From the NCBI GenBank assembly GCA_028821395.1, contig JAPPGP010000126.1, positions 1 through 64,000 of the forward strand: DNA of 64,000 bases. The letters are read 5' to 3'. Source of the DNA: Defluviicoccus sp. GTDB lineage: Bacteria; Pseudomonadota; Alphaproteobacteria; MPNO01. Below the pieces are notes generated by a model. That model did not search any database and had not been told where the DNA came from. It saw only the letters and a list, made by a program, of their open reading frames with translations. Of this stretch, positions 20,309-29,705 are shown one piece after another. A program made the translations under genes and the position numbers. Every line of letters begins with the position of its first letter. Position 1 is the stretch's first letter.

Positions 20309-21262
20309 ATGTCCCAGACACGTCGCGCCAAGGTCCTGATCGTCGGCTCCGGACCGGCCGGCTACACGGCCGCGGTCTACGCCGCCAGGGCGGCGCTCGA
20401 CCCGGTCCTGGTCACCGGGATCGAGGTCGGCGGGCAGATGTCCATCACCACCGATGTCGAGAACTACCCTGGCTTCGCCGACGTCATCCAGGGGCCGTGG
20501 CTGATGGAGCAGATGCACCGCCAGGCGGAGAACGTCGGCACCGCCATGATCCATGACCTGATCGCCGAGGTCGACCTGTCGCGCCGGCCGTTCCGCTGCA
20601 CCGGCGACGGCGGCGACCTCTATCTCGCCGACACCCTGATCGTTTCGACCGGTGCCCAGGCGCGCTGGCTCGGCCTCGCCAGCGAGGCGGCGTTCCAGGG
20701 TTTCGGTGTCTCGGCCTGCGCCACCTGCGACGGCTTCTTCTTCCGCGGCCGGGATGTCGCGGTGGTGGGCGGCGGCAACACCGCGGTGGAAGAGGCGCTC
20801 TACCTCACCAACCATGCTTCCAGCGTGACCCTGATCCATCGCCGCGACGCGTTGCGGGCGGAAAAAATCCTGCAACAGCGCCTCTTCGCAAACGACCGGA
20901 TCGACGTGGTCTGGAACACGGTGGTCGAGGACGTGCTCGGCACCGAGGATCCCAAGGAGGTCACCGGGATCAGGCTGCGCGACGTGGCGTCGGGCGAGGC
21001 GTCCGAGCGCCCGGTGGCCGGCCTGTTCGTCGCCATCGGCCACGATCCGGCGACCGCACTGTTTCGCGGTCAGATCGACATGGACGCGGACGGCTATATT
21101 CAGACCGCCCCCGATTCGACGGTGACCAGCGTGCCGGGCGTGTTCGCCGCCGGCGACGTGCAGGACAAGATCTACCGCCAAGCGGTCACCGCCGCCGGCA
21201 GCGGCTGCATGGCGGCGCTGGAAGCGGAAAAATTCATCGCCGAGCACGCCGCCGCCGCGTAA
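20309..21262 (+). CDS. trxB: Thioredoxin-disulfide reductase
   Basis: [83 protein letters not shown]. Confidence 0.95.
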   Translation: MSQTRRAKVLIVGSGPAGYTAAVYAARAALDPVLVTGIEVGGQMSITTDVENYPGFADVIQGPWLMEQMHRQAENVGTAMIHDLIAEVDLSRRPFRCTGDGGDLYLADTLIVSTGAQARWLGLASEAAFQGFGVSACATCDGFFFRGRDVAVVGGGNTAVEEALYLTNHASSVTLIHRRDALRAEKILQQRLFANDRIDVVWNTVVEDVLGTEDPKEVTGIRLRDVASGEASERPVAGLFVAIGHDPATALFRGQIDMDADGYIQTAPDSTVTSVPGVFAAGDVQDKIYRQAVTAAGSGCMAALEAEKFIAEHAAAA

Positions 21263-21369
21263 TTGGCGGCGCCGCCGACCCGCGGCGGCATAGTCTCCGT
21301 CGCATGCGGGGCGAAACCGTTCGATCTATGCGTGAATTGCATAAGTGAGTTGTGTTATCGGGTATAGTA

Positions 21370-21569
21370 CCGGGCCGCAGGTGGCACCATTTCCCGTTCA
21401 TCGCAAGGCGCTGCGGCGGCTGCACGCTCTCGGGGCTCAAGCGCCGTATCGCCTTAGCGTTCGGGCGCACAGTAGCGTCCGAAAGGGTCTTCGGACCCTA
21501 CGTCTCCCAGACGTGAAGCCTCCCTGTTACACTGGCCCGGAAATCCTAGATTTCCGGGCCTTCTTTTTG
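21370..21569 (+). ncRNA. Candidate structured RNA (independent small RNA or leader of the downstream gene); family unassigned
   Basis: Non-coding interval with several strong hairpins (AGGGTC-TTCG-GACCCT; ACGTCT-CCC-AGACGT; TTCGGGCGC-ACAGTA-GCGTCCGAA) ending in a perfect intrinsic terminator. TATAGT -10-like hexamer at 21363-21368. Confidence 0.5.
21534..21569 (+). terminator. Rho-independent terminator
   Basis: GGCCCGGAAATC-CTA-GATTTCCGGGCC (perfect 12-bp stem) followed by TTCTTTTTG. Confidence 0.92.
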
Positions 21570-21624
21570 TCGCCTGAGGAATGCCGCTGCGGAGGAAGGC
21601 GCGGTTTCGGGCGGGGAGACCTGC

Positions 21625-22608
21625 ATGCGCGCGATGGTGTTGGACCGTCCCGGACAGCCTCTGACACCCGTCGAGCGCCGCGTGCCCGAGCCGCGCGCGG
21701 GCGAGGTCCTGATTCGGATATCGGCCTGCGGCGTCTGCCGCACCGACCTGCACATCGTCGACGGCGAGCTGGCGGAGCCGAAATTGCCGCTCGTGCCGGG
21801 ACACGAGGCGGTCGGGCGAATCGAGCGTCTGGGGGCCGGCGTCGGCGGGCTCGCGGAGGGTGAGCGGGTCGGGATGCCCTGGCTGGGCTGGACATGCGGG
21901 ACTTGCCGCTATTGCCGGGCGGGGCGAGAGAACCTGTGCCCGGACGCCGCGTTCAACGGCTACACGCGGGACGGCGGCTACGCCGATTACGCCCTTGCCG
22001 ATGCGCGCTACTGCTTCCCGGTCCGCGGCGATCTGGTCGACGCGGAAGCCGCCCCCCTGCTCTGCGCCGGTTTGATCGGCTACCGCTCGCTGCGCATGGC
22101 GGGGGACGCGGAGGCGATCGGGCTCTACGGCTTCGGCGCCGCCGCCCACATCGTCGCCCAGGTCGCCGCGCACCAGGGCCGGCAGATCTTCGCCTTCGTC
22201 CGCCGGGGGGACGAAGCGGCCCGCGCCTTCGCCCTGTCGCTCGGCGTGGTCTGGGCCGGCTGGTCCGACGAGCCGGCGCCCGAGCCGCTCGACGCGGCGA
22301 TTCTCTATGCCCCGGTCGGCGCGCTGGTGCCGGCGGCGCTACGCGCCGTGGCGCCGGGCGGCATCGTGGTCTGCGCCGGCATCCACATGAGCGACCTCCC
22401 GCCGTTCCCCTATTCCCTGCTCTGGCAGGAACGGCGCCTGGTCTCGGTCGCCAACCTGACGCGCCGCGACGGCGTGGAGTTCCTCCCGCTGGCCGCCGAG
22501 ATCCCGATCCGGCCGAGAGTCGCCACGATGCCGCTCGCGGAAGCCAATGCGGGGCTCGCCGCGCTGCGGAACGGCGCGGTATCGGGTGCGATCGTGCTCA
22601 CCACCTGA
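21625..22608 (+). CDS. Zinc-dependent alcohol dehydrogenase family protein
   Basis: GEVLIRISACGVCRTDLHIVDGEL, GHEAVGRIERLGAGVGGL, structural Zn cysteines CGTCRYCRAGRENLC. Confidence 0.93.
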   Translation: MRAMVLDRPGQPLTPVERRVPEPRAGEVLIRISACGVCRTDLHIVDGELAEPKLPLVPGHEAVGRIERLGAGVGGLAEGERVGMPWLGWTCGTCRYCRAGRENLCPDAAFNGYTRDGGYADYALADARYCFPVRGDLVDAEAAPLLCAGLIGYRSLRMAGDAEAIGLYGFGAAAHIVAQVAAHQGRQIFAFVRRGDEAARAFALSLGVVWAGWSDEPAPEPLDAAILYAPVGALVPAALRAVAPGGIVVCAGIHMSDLPPFPYSLLWQERRLVSVANLTRRDGVEFLPLAAEIPIRPRVATMPLAEANAGLAALRNGAVSGAIVLTT

Positions 22609-22824
22609 CTCCCGGACGCGTCGCCGTAGACCGGAAGCCGGGCGGGTGGACGAATTTCCCTCCCCCCTTGAAAGGACGGTCGGGATCGCCATCTGAGTCG
22701 CGTTCGACAATCCAAAAGAGCGAACGATGCAAGGTTTTGCCAGGAAAGGTTGTTCGGCATCGACCTCTCCGGCGGCGCCCGGCCCGACCGATCCCGCGGG
22801 CGACGCGCGGACGGGGTCAGTGAG

Positions 22825-23175
22825 ATGAGGAAGGGCAGATTCGGCAACAACCCGTCAGCGGTGACCGCGGCGCGTCACCTCAGGGAATTCGGGTTTACCG
22901 GTTGGCACCTCAGACGGACCGGGAGGTACGATCCCGCCACCGACACCCTGGCAGCCCCGGAGAACCAGATCGAGCGCCAGGTGGTCGAGGCCCTGCAATA
23001 CCTGGTCCAGGATCGACCGGTGCGCGAGGAGGGTGCGGTGTTCCTGATGGCCGGCGAGCCGCGGCCGAGAACGGGCGACGGGCTGGTCGCCCTGACCCGC
23101 CATTGGCTGATCGATACGGTCGATGTCATGGATTCGGGCGGCGACGAGAGAATTTACGTCGTGGTCTGCGTCTGA
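22825..23175 (+). CDS. Hypothetical protein (116 aa)
   Basis: Open frame MRKGRFGNNPSAVTAARHLREFGFTGWHLRRTGRYDPATDTLAAPENQIERQVVEALQYL...; family not recognised. Confidence 0.5.
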   Translation: MRKGRFGNNPSAVTAARHLREFGFTGWHLRRTGRYDPATDTLAAPENQIERQVVEALQYLVQDRPVREEGAVFLMAGEPRPRTGDGLVALTRHWLIDTVDVMDSGGDERIYVVVCV

Positions 23176-24824
23176 CCCGCGCCGCGCGCCAGATCGACGA
23201 GCGCCCGGCAATCCCGCGGCAGACGGTTCCCGCGCCACGCGACGTGGTGGTCGGGCCGGATCAGGACGAGGTCGGCGCCGTAGATGTCGCGTCCCGCGGG
23301 ATCCTCGACCGCCACGACGGCAAGCGGCAGCCCCCGCGCCTCGGCAGCCGCGAGCAGCGGCGCGGGATCGGGCGCGCCGCCGAACCTCAGCAGGGTGAAT
23401 TCCGGCCCCAGCACGTCATGCAGCGCGGCGTGGGCGAGCCACGCATGGGGCGCGCGGGCGCCCGGACAGGCGTTGGGTGTATACGCGTTAGGGTCGTCCG
23501 GCGGCGGCGAGGAGCCGTCGTCGGCGACGATCGGCGAGCCGGCATAGGACAGGCCGAGGAAGATGCCGGGGATGGTGAACTCGAAATGTGCATGGCCCTC
23601 GACGAGCGACCTTAGCGCCGCGCGCGCCGCCCGCCCGGCGGCGCTGTCCTCCTCGATCGCGGCACCGATCGGCATGTGGCCGATCGAGTCGGCGAAGCGG
23701 CTGGCGAAGGCGGTGTTGCGCCTGCCGATCGGCCGGCGCTCCGCCTCGTAGCTGTCGAGCAGGGCCGGGCCGCCCCAGCCGGCGATCTGCGCGGCGAGCT
23801 TCCAGCCCAGATTGACCGCATCGTCGATCCCGGTGTTCATCCCCATCCCTCCGGTGGGCGTGAAGAGATGCGCCGCATCGCCGGCGAGAAAGAAGCGACC
23901 GAGGCGGTAGCGCTCGGCGACCAGCGCGTAGCCCGCCGTCCAGTTTTGCGCCGAAATTATGCGCAGGGGGAAATCCACCCCGGCGGCACGCGGAATCATC
24001 GCAGCCGGTTCGCTCATGCCGCCGTCCCCGGTGCCGAGCGCGGCGATGAACAGGAACTTGTCCCCGCCGTCGACCGGGATGAACAAAGCGCGGATTTCGG
24101 GGTTGAGGACCCAGTACTGCCAGGCGGGGTCCTGCGCGAGCCAGCCGGCGCGGCGACCGGCCTCGAAATAGGTCGCGTACATCGGCCCGCCCATGATCGG
24201 ACGGATTATCCCCGACTCGCCCGCGAGCTCGATCCCGAGCGCGGCGCGAACGCCGCTCCCCGCCCCGTCGCAGCCGATCAGGTAGCCGGCCTCGTAAACG
24301 ACTTCGTCTACGCCGTCGCTCCGCCGGGCGAGCGCCTCGACCCGGTCGCCGCAATCGCGAAATTCCTCGAGCCGCCAGCCGAAGCGTACCTCCACCGCCG
24401 GCAGCGCGTCGACCGCCTTCTTGAGCTCGGCTTCGAGAAAGAGCTGGGAGCAGCGATGCGGCGGCTCCGCCGATGCCCAGCGCCCGGTGCCCGCGGCGGC
24501 TTCGGCCAGCGCCTCGCGCCGCGACGGCTGGCGGTAGCGGCCGATCTCGTAGCCGTTGAGCCGGGTGAAATAGGCGAGATCGGTCGGGTGGTCGTCGTCG
24601 AGACCGCGCGCGCGGACTGCCCGGGCGAGGCCGAGACGGCGTAGATGCTCCATGGTCCGGCTCGATATCGCGTTCGCCTTGGGATGGGTCGCCGTGGTCG
24701 GCCGGTCGTTGAGCAGCACGCAGCGGATCCCGCGGCGACCGAGCTCGATGGCGGCGATCATGCCGACCGGACCGCCGCCCGCGACGACGACGGGAACGCG
24801 CCGCGCCTCGGCCGGCGGGGTCAA
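23154..24824 (-). CDS. FAD-dependent aromatic-type monooxygenase (PHBH/PheA-TfdB-like)
   Basis: VPVVVAGGGPVGMIAAIELGRRGIRC (FAD GxGxxG), FFLAGDAAHLFTPTGGMGMNTGIDDAVNLGWKLA. Confidence 0.93.
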   Translation of the reverse strand: MTPPAEARRVPVVVAGGGPVGMIAAIELGRRGIRCVLLNDRPTTATHPKANAISSRTMEHLRRLGLARAVRARGLDDDHPTDLAYFTRLNGYEIGRYRQPSRREALAEAAAGTGRWASAEPPHRCSQLFLEAELKKAVDALPAVEVRFGWRLEEFRDCGDRVEALARRSDGVDEVVYEAGYLIGCDGAGSGVRAALGIELAGESGIIRPIMGGPMYATYFEAGRRAGWLAQDPAWQYWVLNPEIRALFIPVDGGDKFLFIAALGTGDGGMSEPAAMIPRAAGVDFPLRIISAQNWTAGYALVAERYRLGRFFLAGDAAHLFTPTGGMGMNTGIDDAVNLGWKLAAQIAGWGGPALLDSYEAERRPIGRRNTAFASRFADSIGHMPIGAAIEEDSAAGRAARAALRSLVEGHAHFEFTIPGIFLGLSYAGSPIVADDGSSPPPDDPNAYTPNACPGARAPHAWLAHAALHDVLGPEFTLLRFGGAPDPAPLLAAAEARGLPLAVVAVEDPAGRDIYGADLVLIRPDHHVAWRGNRLPRDCRALVDLARGAGQTQTTT

Positions 24825-25996
24825 GTTCCCCCGCCGAGCGCGTCGATGCGTTTGGCGATCTCGGCGCGCTCCGGCGAGTCCTCGGGCAGGAGCTCGCGCA
24901 GGCGCGACCAGTGGCGCAGCGCGGCGCCCCTGTCGCCGGTCCGGTCGGCCGCCGCCGCGGCCTGGCGGAGCGCATCGCGCTCATTCTCCGCCTCGCCGAG
25001 CACGCGCCAGGAGCGCGCGAGCCGCGCCCAGCCCTCGACGTCGTCCGGCTCCTCCTGCAGTCTCATGGCGAGCCCCTGCACCATGCCGCGGATCATCGCC
25101 GCCCGTTCTTCGGGCACCAGCCGCTCCGCCGCTTCCACATCCTCGCGGGTCGGGCCGGGGGCGAGGCTCGCGATCCGCCGGCGCAGCATGGGCAGCCATT
25201 CGGCGTCCTCGGGCGACGCCGCTTCGAGTGCGCGCCAGCGCGCCAGCGCGCCGTCCCGATCCCCCTTCTGCAAGGCCGCGAGGCCCAGGTAGAACCCCGC
25301 CCGCGGCTCGCCGGGATCGATCCTGAGCGCGGCGGCGAAGCCCTGCTCGGCTTCGGGCGTGACCGTCCCGCCGCTCGCGGCGGTAAGCGCCTCGGCGCGT
25401 CGCGACCTGAGCTCGGCATCGGCGGGCAGCAGCGCGGTAGCCCGGCCATAGGCGCGGGCGGCCTCGTCGTAGCGCCCGAGCGAGGCGAGCGAGCGTCCCA
25501 GCAGGCGCCAGCCGCGAGCGTCGTCGGGCCGGTCCTGCATCCGCTCGGCGAGCCGCGCGACCAGCGTCGCCATGTCGGCCTCGTGCTCCGCCGGGCGGGT
25601 CCCGGATGCGGCAGTGCTGTCGTTCGCCGACCCTCCGGAGAGCAGCGGCGCACCCTGCCAAACATAGAGCCCGCCGGCGGCGAGCGGCAGCACGGCGGCC
25701 AGAGAAGCGGCCAGGATCGCGCGCATTTGCGGGGCGTCGCGGCGTGCTGCGGGCTCCCGGCGCGCGGCGTCGGCCGCGAGCAGCCGGCGGCCGATCTCGG
25801 CGCGCGCGGCGTCGAGCTGATCCTCGCTCACCAGGCCGCGGTCGCGGTCGCGCTCGATCTCGGCGAGCTGATCCCGGTAGATCTCGACATCGTGCTCGGC
25901 GCGGGCGCGCGGTGGGACCTGCGGCCGCAGCAGGGGCATCAGCACGCAGAGCATGGCGGCCAAGGCCAGGCCGGCGAGAACGGCGAGCAGGATCAC
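24821..25996 (-). CDS. ccmI: c-type cytochrome biogenesis protein CcmI
   Basis: N-terminal TM then YRDQLAEIERDRDRGLVSEDQLDAARAEIGRRLL, TPR-containing C-terminus; last gene of ccm operon. GTGA overlap with ccmH. Confidence 0.9.
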   Translation of the reverse strand: MILLAVLAGLALAAMLCVLMPLLRPQVPPRARAEHDVEIYRDQLAEIERDRDRGLVSEDQLDAARAEIGRRLLAADAARREPAARRDAPQMRAILAASLAAVLPLAAGGLYVWQGAPLLSGGSANDSTAASGTRPAEHEADMATLVARLAERMQDRPDDARGWRLLGRSLASLGRYDEAARAYGRATALLPADAELRSRRAEALTAASGGTVTPEAEQGFAAALRIDPGEPRAGFYLGLAALQKGDRDGALARWRALEAASPEDAEWLPMLRRRIASLAPGPTREDVEAAERLVPEERAAMIRGMVQGLAMRLQEEPDDVEGWARLARSWRVLGEAENERDALRQAAAAADRTGDRGAALRHWSRLRELLPEDSPERAEIAKRIDALGGGT

Positions 25997-26469
25997 GGCG
26001 CCCCGTCCTCGTCGAGCAGCCGCGCGATCCGCGCCCGCTCCGCTTCGTCGAGCGCGTTGGGCTCGCGCGAGGATGCGGCGCGGCGGTGGCGCAGGAACGC
26101 CGCGACCGCCGCCGTTCCGATCAGCAGGATCGCCGCCGGGCCGAGCCACAGCGCCCAGGTCGCGGCCTTGAACGGCGGCGACAGCAGCACGAAGTCGCCA
26201 TAGCGCGCGGCGACGAAGCGGATCACCTCGTCGTCGCTCGCGCCCGCGGTCAGGCGCTCGCGCACCGCGATGCGCAGATCCCTGGCGAGCGGTGCGTCGG
26301 AATCGTCGATCGACTGGTTCTGGCAGACCAGGCAGCGGAGCTGCTTGGAGATCGTCCGCGCGCGTTGCTCGAGAGCCGGATCGGCGAGGATTTCGTCGGG
26401 CTCGACCGCTTGCGCCGGCGCGGCGAGCAACATCAGCGTGATGGCGATCCCGGCGGCGCGACGCATCAT
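25993..26469 (-). CDS. ccmH: Cytochrome c-type biogenesis protein CcmH
   Basis: LRCLVCQNQSIDDSDAPLARDLR. Confidence 0.95.
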   Translation of the reverse strand: MMRRAAGIAITLMLLAAPAQAVEPDEILADPALEQRARTISKQLRCLVCQNQSIDDSDAPLARDLRIAVRERLTAGASDDEVIRFVAARYGDFVLLSPPFKAATWALWLGPAAILLIGTAAVAAFLRHRRAASSREPNALDEAERARIARLLDEDGAP

Positions 26470-27017
26470 CGGCCGAGCTCTTCGAGCAAAGGCAGGATCC
26501 GGGCCTCGAGATCGTGCGGCAAAATGGGGCCGATATGCTTGTATCGGATGCGCCCGGAACGGTCGAGGACGAAGGTCTCGGGATAGCCGTACACGCCCCA
26601 GTCGATGGAGACCCGCCCGCTGCGGTCGGCGCCGACGCGGCGATAGGGGTTGCCGAGCCGGTCGAGGAAGCCGCGGGCGGCGGCGGGCTCGTCCTTGATG
26701 TTGATGCCGTAGATCGGAATCCCTGCGCGCGCGAGCCGCATGAGATGCGGGTGCTCCTGGCGGCAGGGCGGGCACCACGAGGCGAAGACGTTGACCAGCG
26801 CCGCCTCGCCCTTCAGGTCGGCGGTCGCGAGCCCGCCGGTCATCCCTTCGATAGGCGGCAGGTCGAACGCGGGCGCGGGCTTGCCGATCAGCGCGGAGGG
26901 GACCCGGGCCGCGTCCTTCTCGCCGCTGCCGATCTGGTGCAGATAGACGGCGAAGACCGCGGCGAGCGCGGCGAAGGCGGCGACCGGGACGACGGTGGAG
27001 AGCCTTGGCCCCGCCAT
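26466..27017 (-). CDS. ccmG: Thiol:disulfide interchange protein CcmG/DsbE
   Basis: VNVFASWCPPCRQEHPHL thioredoxin-like motif, YGYPETFVLDRSGRIRYKHIGP. Confidence 0.95.
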   Translation of the reverse strand: MAGPRLSTVVPVAAFAALAAVFAVYLHQIGSGEKDAARVPSALIGKPAPAFDLPPIEGMTGGLATADLKGEAALVNVFASWCPPCRQEHPHLMRLARAGIPIYGINIKDEPAAARGFLDRLGNPYRRVGADRSGRVSIDWGVYGYPETFVLDRSGRIRYKHIGPILPHDLEARILPLLEELGR

Positions 27018-27019
27018 GG

Positions 27020-29002
27020 TCAGGCGCCGGCCTCGACCGCCTTGCCGGAGCGCGCCCGGCGCGGTGCGCCCACCCTGAGCCTGCGGTCGGTGAGGGAGAC
27101 CGCGCCGCCCGCCGCCATCACCACCGCGCCGATCCAGATCCACGGCACCAGCGGGTTGTGATAGAGCCGCGCGGTCCACGCGCCGGACGATGCGCGCTCG
27201 CCGAGCACGGCGTAGATGTCGGCGAGCCAGGTGGTGTGGATCGCCGCTTCGGTGGTCTCGGACCGCTCGGCGGGGTAGCTCCGCTTCTCCGGCCTGAGCA
27301 CGGCGAGCACGCGGCCGCCGCGCTCGAGCTCAAAACGCCCGGTCACCGCGCGGTAGTTGGGCCCCGCCGTCTCCGCCGCGCCGCGGAACACCAGCCGGTA
27401 GCCGGCGAGCTCGGCCGTGTCGCCGGGTTGCATCGACAGGATGCGCTCGGTCTGCCAGGCGGACGACGCGGTGACGCCGGCGACCACGATGCCGAGCCCG
27501 GCATGCGCCACCGTCATCCCCCAGGCACTCCGCGGCAGGCCCGCGGCGCGGCGCAGCACCGCGCTGGGGGCGAGCCGGAAGATGCCGATCTTGCCGCCGA
27601 GCTCGGCCAGCGCGCCCACGAACAGCCACGCGGCCAGGCCGAGCCCGAACGCGGCGAGCAGGTCGCCGCCGCCCGCACTCCATGCGACGGCGAGGATCGC
27701 CGCGACGGCGACGGCGGCGGCGATGCCGAGCCGGGCGAGAATGCCGGACAGGTCGCCGCGCTTCCAGGCGAGCGTCGCGCCGATCGTGCAGGCTAGAAGG
27801 AGCGGCACCATGACCGGTACGAAGGTCGCCTCGAAGAAGGGCGGGCCGACCGAGACCTTGCCGCCGCCGAGCGCATCGAGCAACAGCGGGTAGAGGGTGC
27901 CGAGCAGGACCACCGCGGTCGCCGTGGTCAGCAGCAGATTGTTAAGCACCAACGCCCCCTCGCGCGAGACCGGAGCGAACAGCCCGCCGCCCCGGAGCCC
28001 GGGCGCGCGCACCGCGTAGAGCGCGAGCGCGCCGCCGACGATGAGGACCAGGAGGCCGAGGATGAAGACGCCGCGTCCGGGGTCGGTGGCGAAGGCGTGC
28101 ACCGAGGTGAGCACGCCCGACCGCACCAGGAAGGTGCCGAGCAGCGAGAGCCCGAAGGTCAGGATGGCGAGCAGCACCGTCCAGCCTTTCAGCGCGTCGC
28201 GCTTCTCCACCACGATGGCGGAATGGAGCAGCGCCGTGCCCGCGAGCCACGGCATGAAGGAGGCGTTCTCGACCGGGTCCCAGAACCACCAGCCGCCCCA
28301 GCCGAGCTCGTAATAGGCCCACCAGCTGCCGAGCGCGATGCCGACGGTCAGCGCGCACCAGGCGAGCAGCGTCCAGGGGCGGACCCAGCGCGCCCAGGCG
28401 GGGTCGACCCGACCCTCGATCAGCGCCGCGACGGCGAAGGAGAACGAGATCGAGAACCCGACATAGCCGAGATACAGAAAGGGCGGGTGGAAGGCGAGGC
28501 CGGGATCCTGGAGCAGCGGATTGAGCCCCTGACCCTCGACCGGTGCCGGGTCGAGGCGGAGAAACGGGTTGGAGGTGAACAGGATGAAGGCGAAGAAGCC
28601 CGCCGCCACCAGCCCGTGCACGGCCAGCACGCGGGCGCGCAACGCCGCGGGCAGGTTGTCGCCGAACCCCGCGATCATGGCACCGAACAGGGTGAGGATC
28701 AGCACCCACAGAACCATCGAGCCCTCGTGGTTGGCCCAGACGCCGGTCACCTTGTAGAGCATGGGCTTCAGCGTGTGGGAGTGACGGGCGACCAGCTCGA
28801 CGGAAAAATCCGAGACCACGAAGGCGTGGCCGAGCGCGAGGAAGGCGATGGCGACCAGGACGAACTGGACAATCGCCGCCGGCCTCGCCGTCGCCATCAG
28901 GGCGGGCTCGCCCTTGGCCGCGCCGATCAGGGGCAGCGTGCCCTGCACCAGCGCCAGGAGGAAGGCGAGGATGAGCGCGAAATGGCCAATCTCCGCGATC
29001 AT
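27020..29002 (-). CDS. ccmF: Heme lyase CcmF/NrfE family
   Basis: MIAEIGHFALILAFLLALVQ, WANHEGSMVLWVLILTLFGA, GGWWFWDPVENASFMPWLAGTALLHS. Confidence 0.96.
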   Translation of the reverse strand: MIAEIGHFALILAFLLALVQGTLPLIGAAKGEPALMATARPAAIVQFVLVAIAFLALGHAFVVSDFSVELVARHSHTLKPMLYKVTGVWANHEGSMVLWVLILTLFGAMIAGFGDNLPAALRARVLAVHGLVAAGFFAFILFTSNPFLRLDPAPVEGQGLNPLLQDPGLAFHPPFLYLGYVGFSISFSFAVAALIEGRVDPAWARWVRPWTLLAWCALTVGIALGSWWAYYELGWGGWWFWDPVENASFMPWLAGTALLHSAIVVEKRDALKGWTVLLAILTFGLSLLGTFLVRSGVLTSVHAFATDPGRGVFILGLLVLIVGGALALYAVRAPGLRGGGLFAPVSREGALVLNNLLLTTATAVVLLGTLYPLLLDALGGGKVSVGPPFFEATFVPVMVPLLLACTIGATLAWKRGDLSGILARLGIAAAVAVAAILAVAWSAGGGDLLAAFGLGLAAWLFVGALAELGGKIGIFRLAPSAVLRRAAGLPRSAWGMTVAHAGLGIVVAGVTASSAWQTERILSMQPGDTAELAGYRLVFRGAAETAGPNYRAVTGRFELERGGRVLAVLRPEKRSYPAERSETTEAAIHTTWLADIYAVLGERASSGAWTARLYHNPLVPWIWIGAVVMAAGGAVSLTDRRLRVGAPRRARSGKAVEAGA

Positions 29003-29451
29003 CCGCCGCCCCCCGGCGCGCCGCGCCACCTGCCCGATTCCTTCAGCGCGTCGGCCACCTCCCTGGGCATGTAGGTCTCGTCGTGCTTGGCGAGCACCTC
29101 GTCGGCGCGGAACCGCCCGTCTGTGTCCAGCCGCCCCTCAGCGACGACGCCCTGGCCCTCGCGAAACAGGTCGGGAAGAACGCCGGTATAGGCGACCTCG
29201 ATGGTGTTCAGCGTGTCGGTAACCCGGAAGCTCACGCTGGTCGCGTCGCCGACCCGGACGACCGAATCCTTGACCACGATGCCGCCGATGCGGAACCGCT
29301 GGTTCGGCGGGGGCGTGTGTGCGGCCACGTCGCTCGGGCTGTAGAAGTAGACGATGCTGTCCTCGAAGGCGGCCAGCACCAGAGCCGCCGCGGCGCCCAG
29401 CGTCACCATGCCGCAGACGACGAAGGCCAGACGCCGCCGCTTAGCCCGCAT
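28999..29451 (-). CDS. ccmE: Cytochrome c maturation protein CcmE
   Basis: RIGGIVVKDSV, FREGQGVVAEG, VLAKHDETYMP (heme-binding His). Confidence 0.96.
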   Translation of the reverse strand: MRAKRRRLAFVVCGMVTLGAAAALVLAAFEDSIVYFYSPSDVAAHTPPPNQRFRIGGIVVKDSVVRVGDATSVSFRVTDTLNTIEVAYTGVLPDLFREGQGVVAEGRLDTDGRFRADEVLAKHDETYMPREVADALKESGRWRGAPGGGG

Positions 29452-29659
29452 CGTCGGTTCCGGAACCGGGTCCGGCGCGCCCGCGCCTCGAACGGCGCGG
29501 GCGGTCCTCTTCCATCGCTTCGACCTCGCGCCTCAGTACCCGCAGGCTGCGCACGCTCTGGACGCCGAGCCCGCCAATGACGATCAGAGCGACCGCATAG
29601 GCGGGCCAGACGAAGCCCGCGTAACCGCCCATGGACAGAAATTCGTGGATTTGGGCCAT
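29441..29659 (-). CDS. ccmD: Heme exporter protein CcmD
   Basis: MGGYAGFVWPAYAVALIVIGGL single TM; conserved position between ccmC and ccmE. Confidence 0.87.
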   Translation of the reverse strand: MAQIHEFLSMGGYAGFVWPAYAVALIVIGGLGVQSVRSLRVLRREVEAMEEDRPRRSRRGRAGPGSGTDDAG

Positions 29660-29705
29660 GTTCCTCGGCGTCCGCCCCCGGCGTAGACCGCGCTCCATCA
29701 TGCAT

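Noticed and set aside
21361-21540. tRNA-Sec (selC) or another tRNA in the trxB-adh gap
   Set aside because: No convincing T-loop (GGTTCRA) or anticodon-loop context. The TCA in GGGCTCAAGC lacks the U33 context and there is no CCA-ended acceptor stem.
23173-23175. Second possible Sec codon (TGA after CV in the hypothetical ORF)
   Set aside because: Not in a CxxU or UxxC redox context, and the downstream frame is only antisense to a well-supported monooxygenase.
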